Shown: in pieces, positions 7,798 to 15,467 of the stretch
How positions within the stretch are numbered: position 1 is the first letter of the stretch
How the letters are laid out: each line of letters begins with the position of its first letter
Origin: WVXT01 sp964345635
GTDB lineage: Bacteria; UBA6262; WVXT01
Reading direction: 5' to 3'
NCBI GenBank assembly: GCA_964345635.1
Contig: CAYFRM010000093.1
Location: 1 to 16,020, forward strand
Length of the DNA: 16,020 bases
Position numbers and translations under genes: made by a program
The notes under the pieces: generated by a model
Databases searched by the model: none
What the model saw: only the letters and a program-made list of their open reading frames with translations
What the model was told of the DNA's origin: nothing

Positions 7798-7854
7798 GTA
7801 GCATCAAAGCGTAAGCTTTGCCTTCCTTTTGGCAGAGCTTCGCTTTGCCGCTAC
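7798..7854 (+). repeat. Folded intergenic repeat element, copy 2 (GTAGC...GCTAC)
   Basis: Outer arms GTAGC (7798-7802) and GCTAC (7850-7854) enclose two hairpins. The first is CAAAGC-GTAA-GCTTTG (7805-7820), with a GNRA-type loop. The second is GGCAGAGC-TTC-GCTTTGCC (7831-7849), with one G.U pair in RNA. The linker between them is pyrimidine-rich. It lies 55 bases after the response-regulator stop and matches the layout of copies 1 and 3. A separate 10-base palindrome CGAAATTTCG follows at 7864-7873. Confidence 0.7.
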
Positions 7855-7919
7855 CATACCCTCCGAAATTTCGCCAGAAATTCGCTTTAATTTCCGTATA
7901 TTTAGGGTAACCTTATAGT

Positions 7920-7983
7920 GGGTCTTATGGCGACAAAAGACCCATTTATTTACGGGTCCTTTGGCTAGCGGGAAAGATAGACC
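7920..7983 (+). promoter_or_regulatory. Tandem hairpins with mutually exclusive pairings in the gene-free stretch
   Basis: GGGTCTT (7920-7926) pairs perfectly with AAGACCC (7937-7943). A second hairpin pairs GGTC/CTTT (7955-7962) with AAAG (7973-7976) and GACC (7980-7983). The GACCC of the first hairpin can instead pair with GGGTC at 7954-7958, so the two folds compete. The same GGGTC/GACCC core recurs in the terminator at 8061-8088. I could not match it to a riboswitch class I know; the GEMM, TPP, cobalamin, ZTP and fluoride cores are absent. Function is inferred only from the pairing pattern. Confidence 0.4.
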
Positions 7984-8014
7984 AATAAAACAGGAGCTGT
8001 ATCATATTGAATTC

Positions 8015-8045
8015 TGTCATTGTGACAATTTTAAATAACTATAAT
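8015..8045 (+). promoter_or_regulatory. Possible promoter -10 with operator-like inverted repeat
   Basis: A perfect TATAAT lies at 8040-8045. Upstream is an inverted repeat TGTCA-TTG-TGACA (8015-8027) where a -35 and operator could sit. No good -35 is found at 17 bp; TTGTGA (8020-8025) would leave only 14 bp. A start from here would run straight into the terminator at 8061, so any such promoter would have to be controlled by attenuation. Confidence 0.25.
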
Positions 8046-8060
8046 TAATTTGAAATTTTA

Positions 8061-8088
8061 AGCCGGGTCGACAGACCCGGCTTTTTTT
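8061..8088 (+). terminator. Strong intrinsic terminator or attenuator before the MerR-type gene
   Basis: A perfect 9-bp GC-rich stem AGCCGGGTC (8061-8069) / GACCCGGCT (8074-8082) with a GACA loop runs into seven consecutive T (8082-8088). It lies 317 bases after the response-regulator stop but only 62 bases before the next start codon. It could therefore end the upstream transcript or act as an attenuator in the leader of the downstream operon. Confidence 0.88.
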
Positions 8089-8092
8089 GTCC

Positions 8093-8121
8093 AAAAGCGA
8101 GAAGTGGCACTACTCGCTTTT
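8093..8121 (+). promoter_or_regulatory. Leader hairpin just upstream of the MerR-type gene
   Basis: A perfect 9-bp stem AAAAGCGAG (8093-8101) / CTCGCTTTT (8113-8121) has an 11-base loop that can itself pair (AGT/ACT). It ends in TTTT and sits 12 bases before the AAAGGAG ribosome site (8134-8140). It could be a second weak terminator or a translational control element. Confidence 0.55.
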
Positions 8122-8150
8122 CGAAACCAAACGAAAGGAGATGAGAAAAA

Positions 8151-8411
8151 ATGTGCAAGCGAGAAAGACTAAGGATGGGTTTGCTCAAGATCGGAGAAAT
8201 GGCCAGGGAGGCGGGAGTGCTCCGTTCCACTATTCGTTACTATACGGATATGGGGCTCCTGCCAGTAGCTGAAAAGCTATCCCCGGGGGGCTACAGGCTC
8301 TATCACCGGGAAGAGACCTTAGCCAGAATTCAGCGGATTAAATCTATTGCTGAAAAGAACCGCACTCTGCAGGACATCAGAGAAGACTTAGCAAAATCCA
8401 TAGCCGGATGA
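8151..8411 (+). CDS. Minimal MerR-family DNA-binding protein
   Basis: The 86-residue product is essentially only the MerR winged-helix domain. LLKIGEMAREAGVLRSTIRYY (about residues 11-31) is the helix-turn-helix, DMGLLPV leads to the wing GGYRLYHREETLARI, and a short helical tail follows. The dimerisation coiled coil is very short and there is no effector-binding domain, so metal or drug sensing as in MerR or BmrR is not expected. The ribosome site AAAGGAG (8134-8140) is 10 bases from the ATG; an in-frame ATG at 8175 (M9) is an alternative start and would keep the whole domain. It is preceded by a structured leader and followed after 24 bases by a giant surface-protein gene on the same strand, so it may control that operon. 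This last point is inference. Confidence 0.85.
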   Translation: MCKRERLRMGLLKIGEMAREAGVLRSTIRYYTDMGLLPVAEKLSPGGYRLYHREETLARIQRIKSIAEKNRTLQDIREDLAKSIAG

Positions 8412-8435
8412 CATAACGGAATCTGTAGGGGCGAA

Positions 8436-11400
8436 GTGAAAAAAAGAGGTTATTTGATAATGGACCGCAAGGGTAAGAAAATCATTCTCATAGGGTTACT
8501 ATTTCTGGTTATCAACTTCCTCTTTTCTGTATTGCCAGGAGAAGTTGGAGCGGGTACTACCCCGCCGGGAGCGATTACTAATTTGAGTGCGCTTACAGGA
8601 AGTAATGTAGGAGAGATAAATCTCTCCTGGTCAGCGCCGGGAGATAACGGCTATCAAGACCCTATTGTCGGCGGGAAATACAGGATTGATTATTCTACTG
8701 ACCCATTATATAACTTCACCACTTATTATTACAAGATTGAGTTTTCTACCAGCACCTCACCAGGAGACCCACAATCCTATACTCTCAACAGTCTCAATCA
8801 GACTACCTATTACATCCGGGTTTACACTGCTGATGAAGTGCCTAACTGGTCGCCCTTGTCCAATGGAGCAACTGCATTTCCAGGAGCGCCCAGCACAGGG
8901 ACAGTGACTCTAAGTGCATCAACAATCGAGGGATATATTAACGCTAAAGATACAGGTGGTTCGCCTGCTCCAGATGAGTATAACAGGAAAGTATCCAACG
9001 TAGATATAGTTATGCAATATGGTAAAGTTACCGTGCCTGAGACTGTTGAATGGTACGATCGCGGCTTTATAGAATGGGATATTTCTTCAATACCCGATGA
9101 TGCCACTATTACTGATGTGGTATTTAAGTATCAGGGAGAGCGCAATGATGCATCCTCTGATTGCTCCATCTACCAGATGGAAAATCAACCTTCCGCTCAG
9201 CCTGACCAAACTGCTCCCGGGGGTGGGAATAATACCATCTGGGACGATGCTGCTGATGGGAATGGATATGTATTGAGTCATTCTACATTCCCTGAAGTAG
9301 GTGAAAGTAAACAGATAGATTTGGGTTCTACCGCTGTTTCTGATTTACAGTCCAACCTGACCACTAACTGGTTTGCCATTGGATTGAAAAACGACGAGGG
9401 AACTCTCAATGAAGCGGATAAGATTTATTCTTCAAGATATGGAACAGTTAATCCTGCACCCACTCTTTATGTTACCTTCACCTATGCTGAGGATACTACT
9501 CCTCCAGCATCAATTACTAATCTTTCCGCCTTAACCGGTGATATTGGCGGAACAGTAAAACTCATCTGGACTGCGCCAGGAGATGATGGGACAAGTGGGG
9601 ATATTCTTGGTGGAAAATATCGGATTAAATATAGCCAAGACTCTAATTATAACTGGAATGTTAGCGATTATGATATTGAATGGACAACATGTACAACACC
9701 TGGTGCAAGCCAGAGCCGAGTAGTTGAAAATTTGACTCCCGGAGCTACTTACTATTTCCGTATCTGGACAGGAGATGAGATACCCAATTGGTCCACGGTC
9801 TCCAATCCTGCTAATGCCTGGGCATACATTGAGGATATTGACCCTTCAACAATAACTGATTTAGAGGCAAAAACAGCAGTCCAGATACTCCTAACCTGGA
9901 CAGCGCCCGGAGATAACGGCACGCAAGGTCAGGCGAGTTTTTATAACATAAGATATAGTGCCACCTCGCCTTTTGAGTGGGATACAGCAACAGTATGGAA
10001 GAGTAGCCGCGCCACCACAGGTCCTTATGGGACTCCGGAAACGGAGACAATAACCGGACTTAATCCAGAGACGACCTATTATTTCCGCATAAAAGCACAC
10101 GACCCTTGTTTAAACTGGAGCCTCTCCAACCAGACTACAGCTCAGGCAGGGACTTTTCAGATTGTCGGGGAACCGATGGGGACGGAAAAAGGAGTAAGGT
10201 ATAGTTCCATAGCCTTTGGTGACTATGACAATGATGGCGATTTAGACCTGGCAGTAAGTGGATATGATGGCACAAATAGAAGGCTGATTCTATTCAAAAA
10301 CGACAATGGCAATTTCACCAGTGACCAGAATCCAATGGGAGGGACGAATAAGGGGGTATATCAAAGTTACCTGGCCTTTGGAGACTATGACAATGATGGC
10401 GATTTAGACCTGGCAGTAAGTGGATATGATGACTTAAGCAATAGAAGGCTAATTCTATTCAAGAACAACAATGGGAATTTCACTGAGGACCAGAATCCAA
10501 TGGGAGGGACGGATAAAGGGGTATATTATAGTTCCATAGCCTTTGGAGACTATGACAATGATGGCGATTTAGATTTGGCTGTCGGGGGATGGGATGACTT
10601 AGGTAATAAAAGGCTGATTCTATTCAAGAACGACAACGGCAATTTCACTGAAGCCCAGAATCCCATGGGAGGCACGGATGGAGTAAGATACAGTTCCATA
10701 GCCTTTGGGGACTATGACAATGATGGCGATTTAGACCTGGCTGTTAGTGGAGAAGATGACTTAGGTAATAGGAGACTGATTATCTATAAGAACATGGAGG
10801 CAGAATGCGACAATGCCAACACACTACCGGGACTGCCTCAAAATTTAACCGGTATTTATAACGAAGGAATAATTAAATTATCATGGAGTTCAGCAACTGA
10901 CGGAGGCACTAATCCCACTCCGCAAGCCGGGTTGTACTACAATATCAGGGTAGGCACAGGAACGGAAGTTTCTGCTTCCAGCAGTGTGGTCACGGGAATA
11001 TATGGCTCTCCCATGATGGGTAACTATTTAAGGCCAAAACTGACTAATTCTGTGTATGGAGTAAGGATTTCGTCAATAGGATTAACAGCCGACACCACGT
11101 ACTACTGGACAGTGCAGGCAATAGATACTTCATTGAATGCTGGCGGGTGGGCTTCTGTGGAGAGCGTATATGTGTCCACAGTTGGCACTCCCCAGGCGCC
11201 ATCAGCAATCACCAATCTTTCCGGACTAACTGGAGATAATCAAGGTGAAGTGAAACTGTCCTGGAGCGCTCCCGGCGACGATGGATGGACAGGCGATATC
11301 ATTGATGGCAGATACGGGATAAAATATGCCACCTACACCACATATGATTTCAATGGACCTTCTGGCTTTGACCTGGAATGGTCAACCTCAACTTCACCAG

Positions 11401-12329
11401 GGAATAGCGAGAGTAAAGTTATCACTGGCTTAACTGGAGGAACGACCTACTATTTCCGCATCTGGACTGCAGATGAAGTTCTCAACTGGAGTGGTATCTC
11501 CAATGGAGCCACCGCCTGGGCGCAGACCAGTGGGGATACGACCTCTCCGGCAGCGATAACCAATTTAACCGGGCTATGCGATAGCGACACTGGCGATGTG
11601 ACTCTTTCCTGGTCCACTCCCGGAGACGACGGATGGAATAATACCCTTACCGATGGAAGTAAATACAGGATTGATTATTCAACTTATGTTATCGCCTGGA
11701 GCACGAATACTTATGACGTGGATATTCCTACCCATAGCGTAACCCCCTACACTGAGGTTTCCCACACAATTACCGGTCTTACCGGCAACTGCACCTACTA
11801 TTTCCGCATCTGGACAGCCGACGAAATCCCCAACTGGTCGGGACTATCCAACGGCGCCACGGTCTGGGTCAACCCCATAATCAGCGTCTCTATCTCTACT
11901 GACACTATCAATCTGGGAGTCGTGGAACCCGACTCCTATGCTTTGACAGTAAGTTCGGTTGTTGTGACCAATAATGGAAACATAAAACAGAAGTTTAAGC
12001 TTAAGATTGTATCCGAACCGAACGCTACCTGGGAATCGGTAACAGCAACTTCCCCGGGCGCTGAACAATATAGGTATTCAGGAATCTTCTGCTCCACCCA
12101 ACCCGTCACATCCGATTTCCTGTCCGAAGACTCATTCTCGGTTTCTACAGAGAGAACATCTTCCTCGGCAGCTTTAGCTCGTGATAGTGACCCTGATGAC
12201 CAAAAAGGATTCAATGTGCCCGTGGATAGCACAAGGAATCTGTGGTTCAAATTTGAAGCGCCGACGTCTACAGATATATCTACTACACAAGCAATTCCAT
12301 TGACGATTACCGCTGAGCCTTATCCGTAA
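8436..12329 (+). CDS. Giant secreted FN3 / DNRLRE-like / VCBS surface protein
   Basis: The 1297-residue product has a signal peptide (hydrophobic core about 16-34, cleavage near residue 39). Domains in order are: FN3-like 43-150; a DNRLRE/CBM-like beta-sandwich about 162-345 (FIEWDISSIPDDATI); FN3-like 353-465 and 468-570; four VCBS/FG-GAP units about 575-790 with the calcium-loop motif FGDYDNDGDLDLAV; three more FN3-like domains about 796-1146; and a C-terminal domain about 1147-1297. The FN3 blocks share the motifs TYYFRIWTADE-PNWS and WSAPGDDG. The C-terminal domain recurs as the small secreted protein at 15468. No LPXTG or membrane anchor is visible. The GTG start with AGGGG (8427-8431) is used here; ATG 8460 (M9) with AGAGG is equally possible. 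Known relatives act in adhesion or polysaccharide binding. It shares an apparent operon with a glycan ligase-like protein. Confidence 0.88.
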   Translation: MKKRGYLIMDRKGKKIILIGLLFLVINFLFSVLPGEVGAGTTPPGAITNLSALTGSNVGEINLSWSAPGDNGYQDPIVGGKYRIDYSTDPLYNFTTYYYKIEFSTSTSPGDPQSYTLNSLNQTTYYIRVYTADEVPNWSPLSNGATAFPGAPSTGTVTLSASTIEGYINAKDTGGSPAPDEYNRKVSNVDIVMQYGKVTVPETVEWYDRGFIEWDISSIPDDATITDVVFKYQGERNDASSDCSIYQMENQPSAQPDQTAPGGGNNTIWDDAADGNGYVLSHSTFPEVGESKQIDLGSTAVSDLQSNLTTNWFAIGLKNDEGTLNEADKIYSSRYGTVNPAPTLYVTFTYAEDTTPPASITNLSALTGDIGGTVKLIWTAPGDDGTSGDILGGKYRIKYSQDSNYNWNVSDYDIEWTTCTTPGASQSRVVENLTPGATYYFRIWTGDEIPNWSTVSNPANAWAYIEDIDPSTITDLEAKTAVQILLTWTAPGDNGTQGQASFYNIRYSATSPFEWDTATVWKSSRATTGPYGTPETETITGLNPETTYYFRIKAHDPCLNWSLSNQTTAQAGTFQIVGEPMGTEKGVRYSSIAFGDYDNDGDLDLAVSGYDGTNRRLILFKNDNGNFTSDQNPMGGTNKGVYQSYLAFGDYDNDGDLDLAVSGYDDLSNRRLILFKNNNGNFTEDQNPMGGTDKGVYYSSIAFGDYDNDGDLDLAVGGWDDLGNKRLILFKNDNGNFTEAQNPMGGTDGVRYSSIAFGDYDNDGDLDLAVSGEDDLGNRRLIIYKNMEAECDNANTLPGLPQNLTGIYNEGIIKLSWSSATDGGTNPTPQAGLYYNIRVGTGTEVSASSSVVTGIYGSPMMGNYLRPKLTNSVYGVRISSIGLTADTTYYWTVQAIDTSLNAGGWASVESVYVSTVGTPQAPSAITNLSGLTGDNQGEVKLSWSAPGDDGWTGDIIDGRYGIKYATYTTYDFNGPSGFDLEWSTSTSPGNSESKVITGLTGGTTYYFRIWTADEVLNWSGISNGATAWAQTSGDTTSPAAITNLTGLCDSDTGDVTLSWSTPGDDGWNNTLTDGSKYRIDYSTYVIAWSTNTYDVDIPTHSVTPYTEVSHTITGLTGNCTYYFRIWTADEIPNWSGLSNGATVWVNPIISVSISTDTINLGVVEPDSYALTVSSVVVTNNGNIKQKFKLKIVSEPNATWESVTATSPGAEQYRYSGIFCSTQPVTSDFLSEDSFSVSTERTSSSAALARDSDPDDQKGFNVPVDSTRNLWFKFEAPTSTDISTTQAIPLTITAEPYP
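10159..10800 (+). repeat. Four tandem near-identical VCBS-coding DNA repeats
   Basis: The core GACTATGACAATGATGGCGA begins at 10221, 10383, 10548 and 10710, giving units of 162, 165 and 162 bases, each a whole number of codons. Flanking sequence such as AGTTCCATAGCCTTTGG is also repeated, so the duplications look recent or homogenised. They encode calcium-loop VCBS/FG-GAP blades. Confidence 0.88.
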
Positions 12330-12341
12330 TAGGAGGCAAAA

Positions 12342-14417
12342 ATGAAGAAGATTGCATTTTTGAATGAAGAAAAGGTTATCACTGTGGGTATGCTGGTCTT
12401 ATTCTTTCTATTACCTCTGGTATTTCAGCCTTTCCTGAGTGACCCGTTCGCATTGCCCAAGGTGACGGTTTTGAGGATTGTGACTTTATTTATTTTTGCT
12501 GCATGGTTGATGAAAGTATTGAGAGAAGGGAAAATTGGCTGGCAAAAAACACCGCTTAATTTGCCAATAATTATATTTTTGTTCATCGGTGGATTATCGA
12601 CAATCTTTTCCGTTTCTCCCCGCTTGAGTCTCTGGGGCATGCACGGCTTCTATTTCGAGGGATTTTTAAGTTTTCTCTGTTATGGAATGATCTATTTCAT
12701 TACTGTTAATTACGTTACAGATAAAAGAAAAATCTTGAAACCTCTCCTCATTGCGAGTGTTATCGTTTCTGTTTATGCTCTTTTGCAAGCTGCGGGAATT
12801 ACTTTCTTCGTCTGGCGGGGGACTCAGCCGTATCCGCGCGTCTGGTCCACTCTTGGTAACCCGAGTTTTCTGGGCCCGTATTTGATTATGGTTATTCCCA
12901 TTTATCTGATCTTTCTAATTAAAGCAGAGACACTAAATAAAAAAATTACTTATAGTTTTCTCACTCTAATCTCTGTTCTCGCTCTTATCTTTACCTATTC
13001 CCGGGCCGCCTGGCTGGGTATGGCGGTAGGGCTTATGGTTTTTGCTTCGATGGTGAATAAGAAACGACTCAAGGCAAATTCATTCTTTCTTATGGGAATC
13101 ATAGGCTTAAGTATCGTTTTGACTTCTATCTATCCGAGGTTATATCTCCGTCGAGAAGAGAGAGCTACCGCGATGAAACCGATTATGGAGCGTGCAGTTT
13201 CCACGGTAGATTTCACGGAACCAGGCGTTACGGCGCGACTTTCTGCATGGGAGACGACAATAAAGATGACTTTAAAGCGTCCGATTCTTGGATTTGGTCT
13301 GGATACTCTGGGCGTCGGTTTTCGCAGGTTTATGTCCAGGGATTATGAAAAGTTGGCCGGTCGGTTTAGCACTGCTGGTTATGCTCACAATGAATTCCTC
13401 CAATACGCTGCAACTATGGGAGTAGGCGGCTTAGCCGCTTACCTCTTTTTGTTATTAACGTTCTTTAGAATCTTATTGAACGTCGCAAGACAAGACAAAA
13501 GCCCCCTCACCCAAACCGTCTCCCCTGAGGGGAGAGGAATGGAAGGTGAGGGGAAAGATAAGAATCTATTAGCGAGTGGATTATGTGCGTCTTGTGTTGC
13601 CCTTCTGATTAATAACCAGTTTAGTTTCAGCACGCTTGTTCCGGCAACATTGTTGTGGTTCTTCTTTGGCCTGGGAGCGAGTCTTTCTGAGAGCGAAAAG
13701 AGAGAATTCCATTTTTCTATTCCCGTAAGGGCAAAATATTCTATCTCAATAGCAGTGGTCGTGGCCACGGGATTGTTATGGCTCTTTTGTTTTCGATTTC
13801 TCGCAGCCAGCAGATTTGACCGCCTGGCTCAGGATTCCCAGGCAGATAGAGATTGGGAACAGGCGATAGTTCTACAGGAAAAATCAGTGCGGTTCAATCC
13901 CTTTGAGGGTCTTTATCGTATGCATTTAGCCAAAATTTATCAGCAAATGATCGGTAATGCAAGAAAAATAGAAGAAAAAGAGAAGTTTTTCCGGAAGTCT
14001 CGCGACGAATATCAAAAAGAGATTGCTGCTTATCCTTATCACGCTTTAGCCTATAACGGTCTGGGGGTTACCAATATTTATGCAGATACATTTCTTAACA
14101 GAAGAACTTCACTGGAAGCAATCAAAAGCTTTGAAAAAGCAATTGAGTTTGACCCATATTTCGTCGAGGCCTATTCAAATCTGGCAGCCGTCATCTATCA
14201 ACAGGGGGAGGTAAAAAAAGCGATTGAGCTTTACGAGAAGACGATTGAACTGCGTCCCGGGGTGGCTCTCAGTTACTACAATCTTGGCAATCTTTACGCT
14301 CAGGAGGGAGACTATTCGCAAGCAATACGGAACTGGCAGAAGACTTTGAGAGTAGACCCTGATTTCAAAGAGGCTGAACAGAGGCTACTCCAGGTATGGC
14401 AGGAGATGGAGAAATGA
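12342..14417 (+). CDS. O-antigen ligase / Wzy_C-family polytopic protein with C-terminal TPRs
   Basis: The 691-residue product has about ten or more membrane helices over residues 12-487, and a large segment around 270-355 containing the family signature: RPILGFGLDTLG, then YAHNEFLQYAATMGVGG with H349 and N350. This family (WaaL ligases, Wzy polymerases, PglL-type O-oligosaccharyltransferases) moves lipid-linked glycans to lipid A, to a growing polymer or to proteins on the periplasmic face. The C-terminal 200 residues (about 488-691) are soluble with TPR units, clearest at AIKSFEKAIEFDP, AIELYEKTIELRP and AIRNWQKTLRVDP. The ribosome site AGGAGG (12331-12336) lies just after the preceding stop, showing an operon. 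An in-frame palindromic insert of 17 codons lies in a loop (residues 388-404). Whether it is ligase, polymerase or protein glycosyltransferase cannot be decided; the neighbouring secreted proteins make the last attractive. Confidence 0.85.
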   Translation: MKKIAFLNEEKVITVGMLVLFFLLPLVFQPFLSDPFALPKVTVLRIVTLFIFAAWLMKVLREGKIGWQKTPLNLPIIIFLFIGGLSTIFSVSPRLSLWGMHGFYFEGFLSFLCYGMIYFITVNYVTDKRKILKPLLIASVIVSVYALLQAAGITFFVWRGTQPYPRVWSTLGNPSFLGPYLIMVIPIYLIFLIKAETLNKKITYSFLTLISVLALIFTYSRAAWLGMAVGLMVFASMVNKKRLKANSFFLMGIIGLSIVLTSIYPRLYLRREERATAMKPIMERAVSTVDFTEPGVTARLSAWETTIKMTLKRPILGFGLDTLGVGFRRFMSRDYEKLAGRFSTAGYAHNEFLQYAATMGVGGLAAYLFLLLTFFRILLNVARQDKSPLTQTVSPEGRGMEGEGKDKNLLASGLCASCVALLINNQFSFSTLVPATLLWFFFGLGASLSESEKREFHFSIPVRAKYSISIAVVVATGLLWLFCFRFLAASRFDRLAQDSQADRDWEQAIVLQEKSVRFNPFEGLYRMHLAKIYQQMIGNARKIEEKEKFFRKSRDEYQKEIAAYPYHALAYNGLGVTNIYADTFLNRRTSLEAIKSFEKAIEFDPYFVEAYSNLAAVIYQQGEVKKAIELYEKTIELRPGVALSYYNLGNLYAQEGDYSQAIRNWQKTLRVDPDFKEAEQRLLQVWQEMEK
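13503..13553 (+). repeat. REP-like palindromic element inside the ligase gene
   Basis: Outer arms CCCCTCACC (13503-13511) and GGTGAGGGG (13545-13553) enclose an inner stem TCTCCCC (13519-13525) / GGGGAGA (13529-13535). The element is 51 bases, exactly 17 codons in frame. It encodes a hydrophilic Pro/Gly/Glu-rich stretch just after a membrane helix. CCCTCACCC...CTCTCCCC-type palindromes are, from memory, widespread in bacterial genomes, normally between genes. Confidence 0.75.
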
Positions 14418-14458
14418 GAGAGAAATTATTGATTAAAAAGTTATCAGGAGGTGTACAG

Positions 14459-15352
14459 ATGAAAAGATCGATTCTAATCTTGTCTTTGCTCTTAGGTTTG
14501 GCTTTTCCGGGAAATGTCAAGGCTGGCGGACTTTCCACTTCGTTCGGCGACATCTTCATCGAAAATCTTGAAATTGACGAGACCTACAGCACCAAAGAAC
14601 TAATTAACCTTCCTTTGAGAATTAAGAACGATAGCCCATACGAGATGGACATCAATGTAGAAGTGATGTTACCCAGTAAAAGCGACCTGAAGGAAGGTTT
14701 TGAGCCACTCCCCGATCCCCACTGGATCATATTTGAGCGGAGTACTTTTACCGTCACGCCCGGTGGAATGGCGGAGACAGACGTTCTTATTAACATTCCC
14801 AAAGATAAGAAGTTGCGAGGGAAACAATTTCAGGTCTATCTCCATTCTTACACTCTTCCCAGACCCGAAAAACCACTCCAGATTTCTGTGGGGTTAGCCA
14901 GCCGGTTGCTATTTACTGTTGCGGAAAGAGAAGGCGTGAGGAGGAAAGGTGACGAAGTGGGAGTGTTTCAGGTAATGCCCGATGACCTTTTCCTGGTAGA
15001 TGTTCCGCTGGGTAAAAGAGTAAATGTCTGGGAGCAGTTCGGGAAAGCTCTCACAGTCCATAATCCGAACAAAGTGGAATGTCGATATCAGATAGAGAGT
15101 ATTGCTCTTAAAGAAGGGGATTGCCCTGTAAGGAGGGGATTTGAGGAGACACCGGACCCAAAATATCTTGCCTTCGATAATATGACCATTAGAGTGGCAC
15201 CGATGAGTTCTGAACGCGTCATGCTCTATCTAAACGTGCCGGACAGACCGGAAAACCGAGAAAAGAATCTGATGTTCTTGGTCAGGGTAAAACAGCTGAC
15301 AGGAAGGATTAGAGTCGCTGTCAATTCGCGAATTTATGTAATGACCAGATAA
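14459..15352 (+). CDS. Secreted protein of two duplicated beta-sandwich domains, function unknown
   Basis: The 297-residue product has a signal peptide (KRSILILSLLLGLAFPG core, cleavage near residue 22, VKA then GG). Two domains follow, about 32-135 and 175-295, that look like an internal duplication. GFEPLPDP (from G80) matches GFEETPDP (from G227), and each is followed by an aromatic-rich strand, a (T/R)V(T/A)P turn and a strand ending N(I/V)P. The pattern LRIKNDSPYEMDINVEV resembles Ig-like domains of bacterial surface proteins; a distant analogy to the DUF916 partner of WxL proteins is possible but weak. There is no anchor or catalytic motif. ATG 14459 is chosen because AGGAGGTG (14446-14453) precedes it and the signal peptide begins there. 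The frame is open from an ATG at 14396 overlapping the ligase gene, which would bury the signal peptide. It likely belongs to the same operon as the ligase gene. Confidence 0.85.
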   Translation: MKRSILILSLLLGLAFPGNVKAGGLSTSFGDIFIENLEIDETYSTKELINLPLRIKNDSPYEMDINVEVMLPSKSDLKEGFEPLPDPHWIIFERSTFTVTPGGMAETDVLINIPKDKKLRGKQFQVYLHSYTLPRPEKPLQISVGLASRLLFTVAEREGVRRKGDEVGVFQVMPDDLFLVDVPLGKRVNVWEQFGKALTVHNPNKVECRYQIESIALKEGDCPVRRGFEETPDPKYLAFDNMTIRVAPMSSERVMLYLNVPDRPENREKNLMFLVRVKQLTGRIRVAVNSRIYVMTR

Positions 15353-15356
15353 ATGG

Positions 15357-15409
15357 GTAGCTGCAGAGCGATAGCTCTGCTAAGAGCAAAGCTCACGCTT
15401 TGCTGCTAC
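15357..15409 (+). repeat. Folded intergenic repeat element, copy 3 (GTAGC...GCTAC)
   Basis: Outer arms GTAGC (15357-15361) and GCTAC (15405-15409) enclose two perfect 7-bp hairpins: GCAGAGC-GATA-GCTCTGC (15363-15380) and GCAAAGC-TCAC-GCTTTGC (15386-15403). The linkers are only 1, 5 and 1 bases, so the whole folds as a compact three-way junction. It begins 4 bases after the stop of the preceding gene. Confidence 0.8.
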
Positions 15410-15467
15410 AAGAAGAAAGGACTAGATATGAGAGGGAAAAAGCCAGGAAAGAAGGGAGGTGATTTAG

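Noticed and set aside
7920..7983. A known riboswitch (c-di-GMP GEMM, TPP, cobalamin, ZTP or fluoride type)
   Set aside because: Parts such as ACGGGTCC superficially recall GEMM flanks, but the conserved cores (GGGCAAA, GACGCAAAGC and those of the other classes) are not present.
14396..14458. Upstream in-frame ATG for the duplicated-domain secreted protein
   Set aside because: It would overlap the ligase gene and put 21 residues in front of a classical signal peptide; AGGAGGTG directly before 14459 decides the start.
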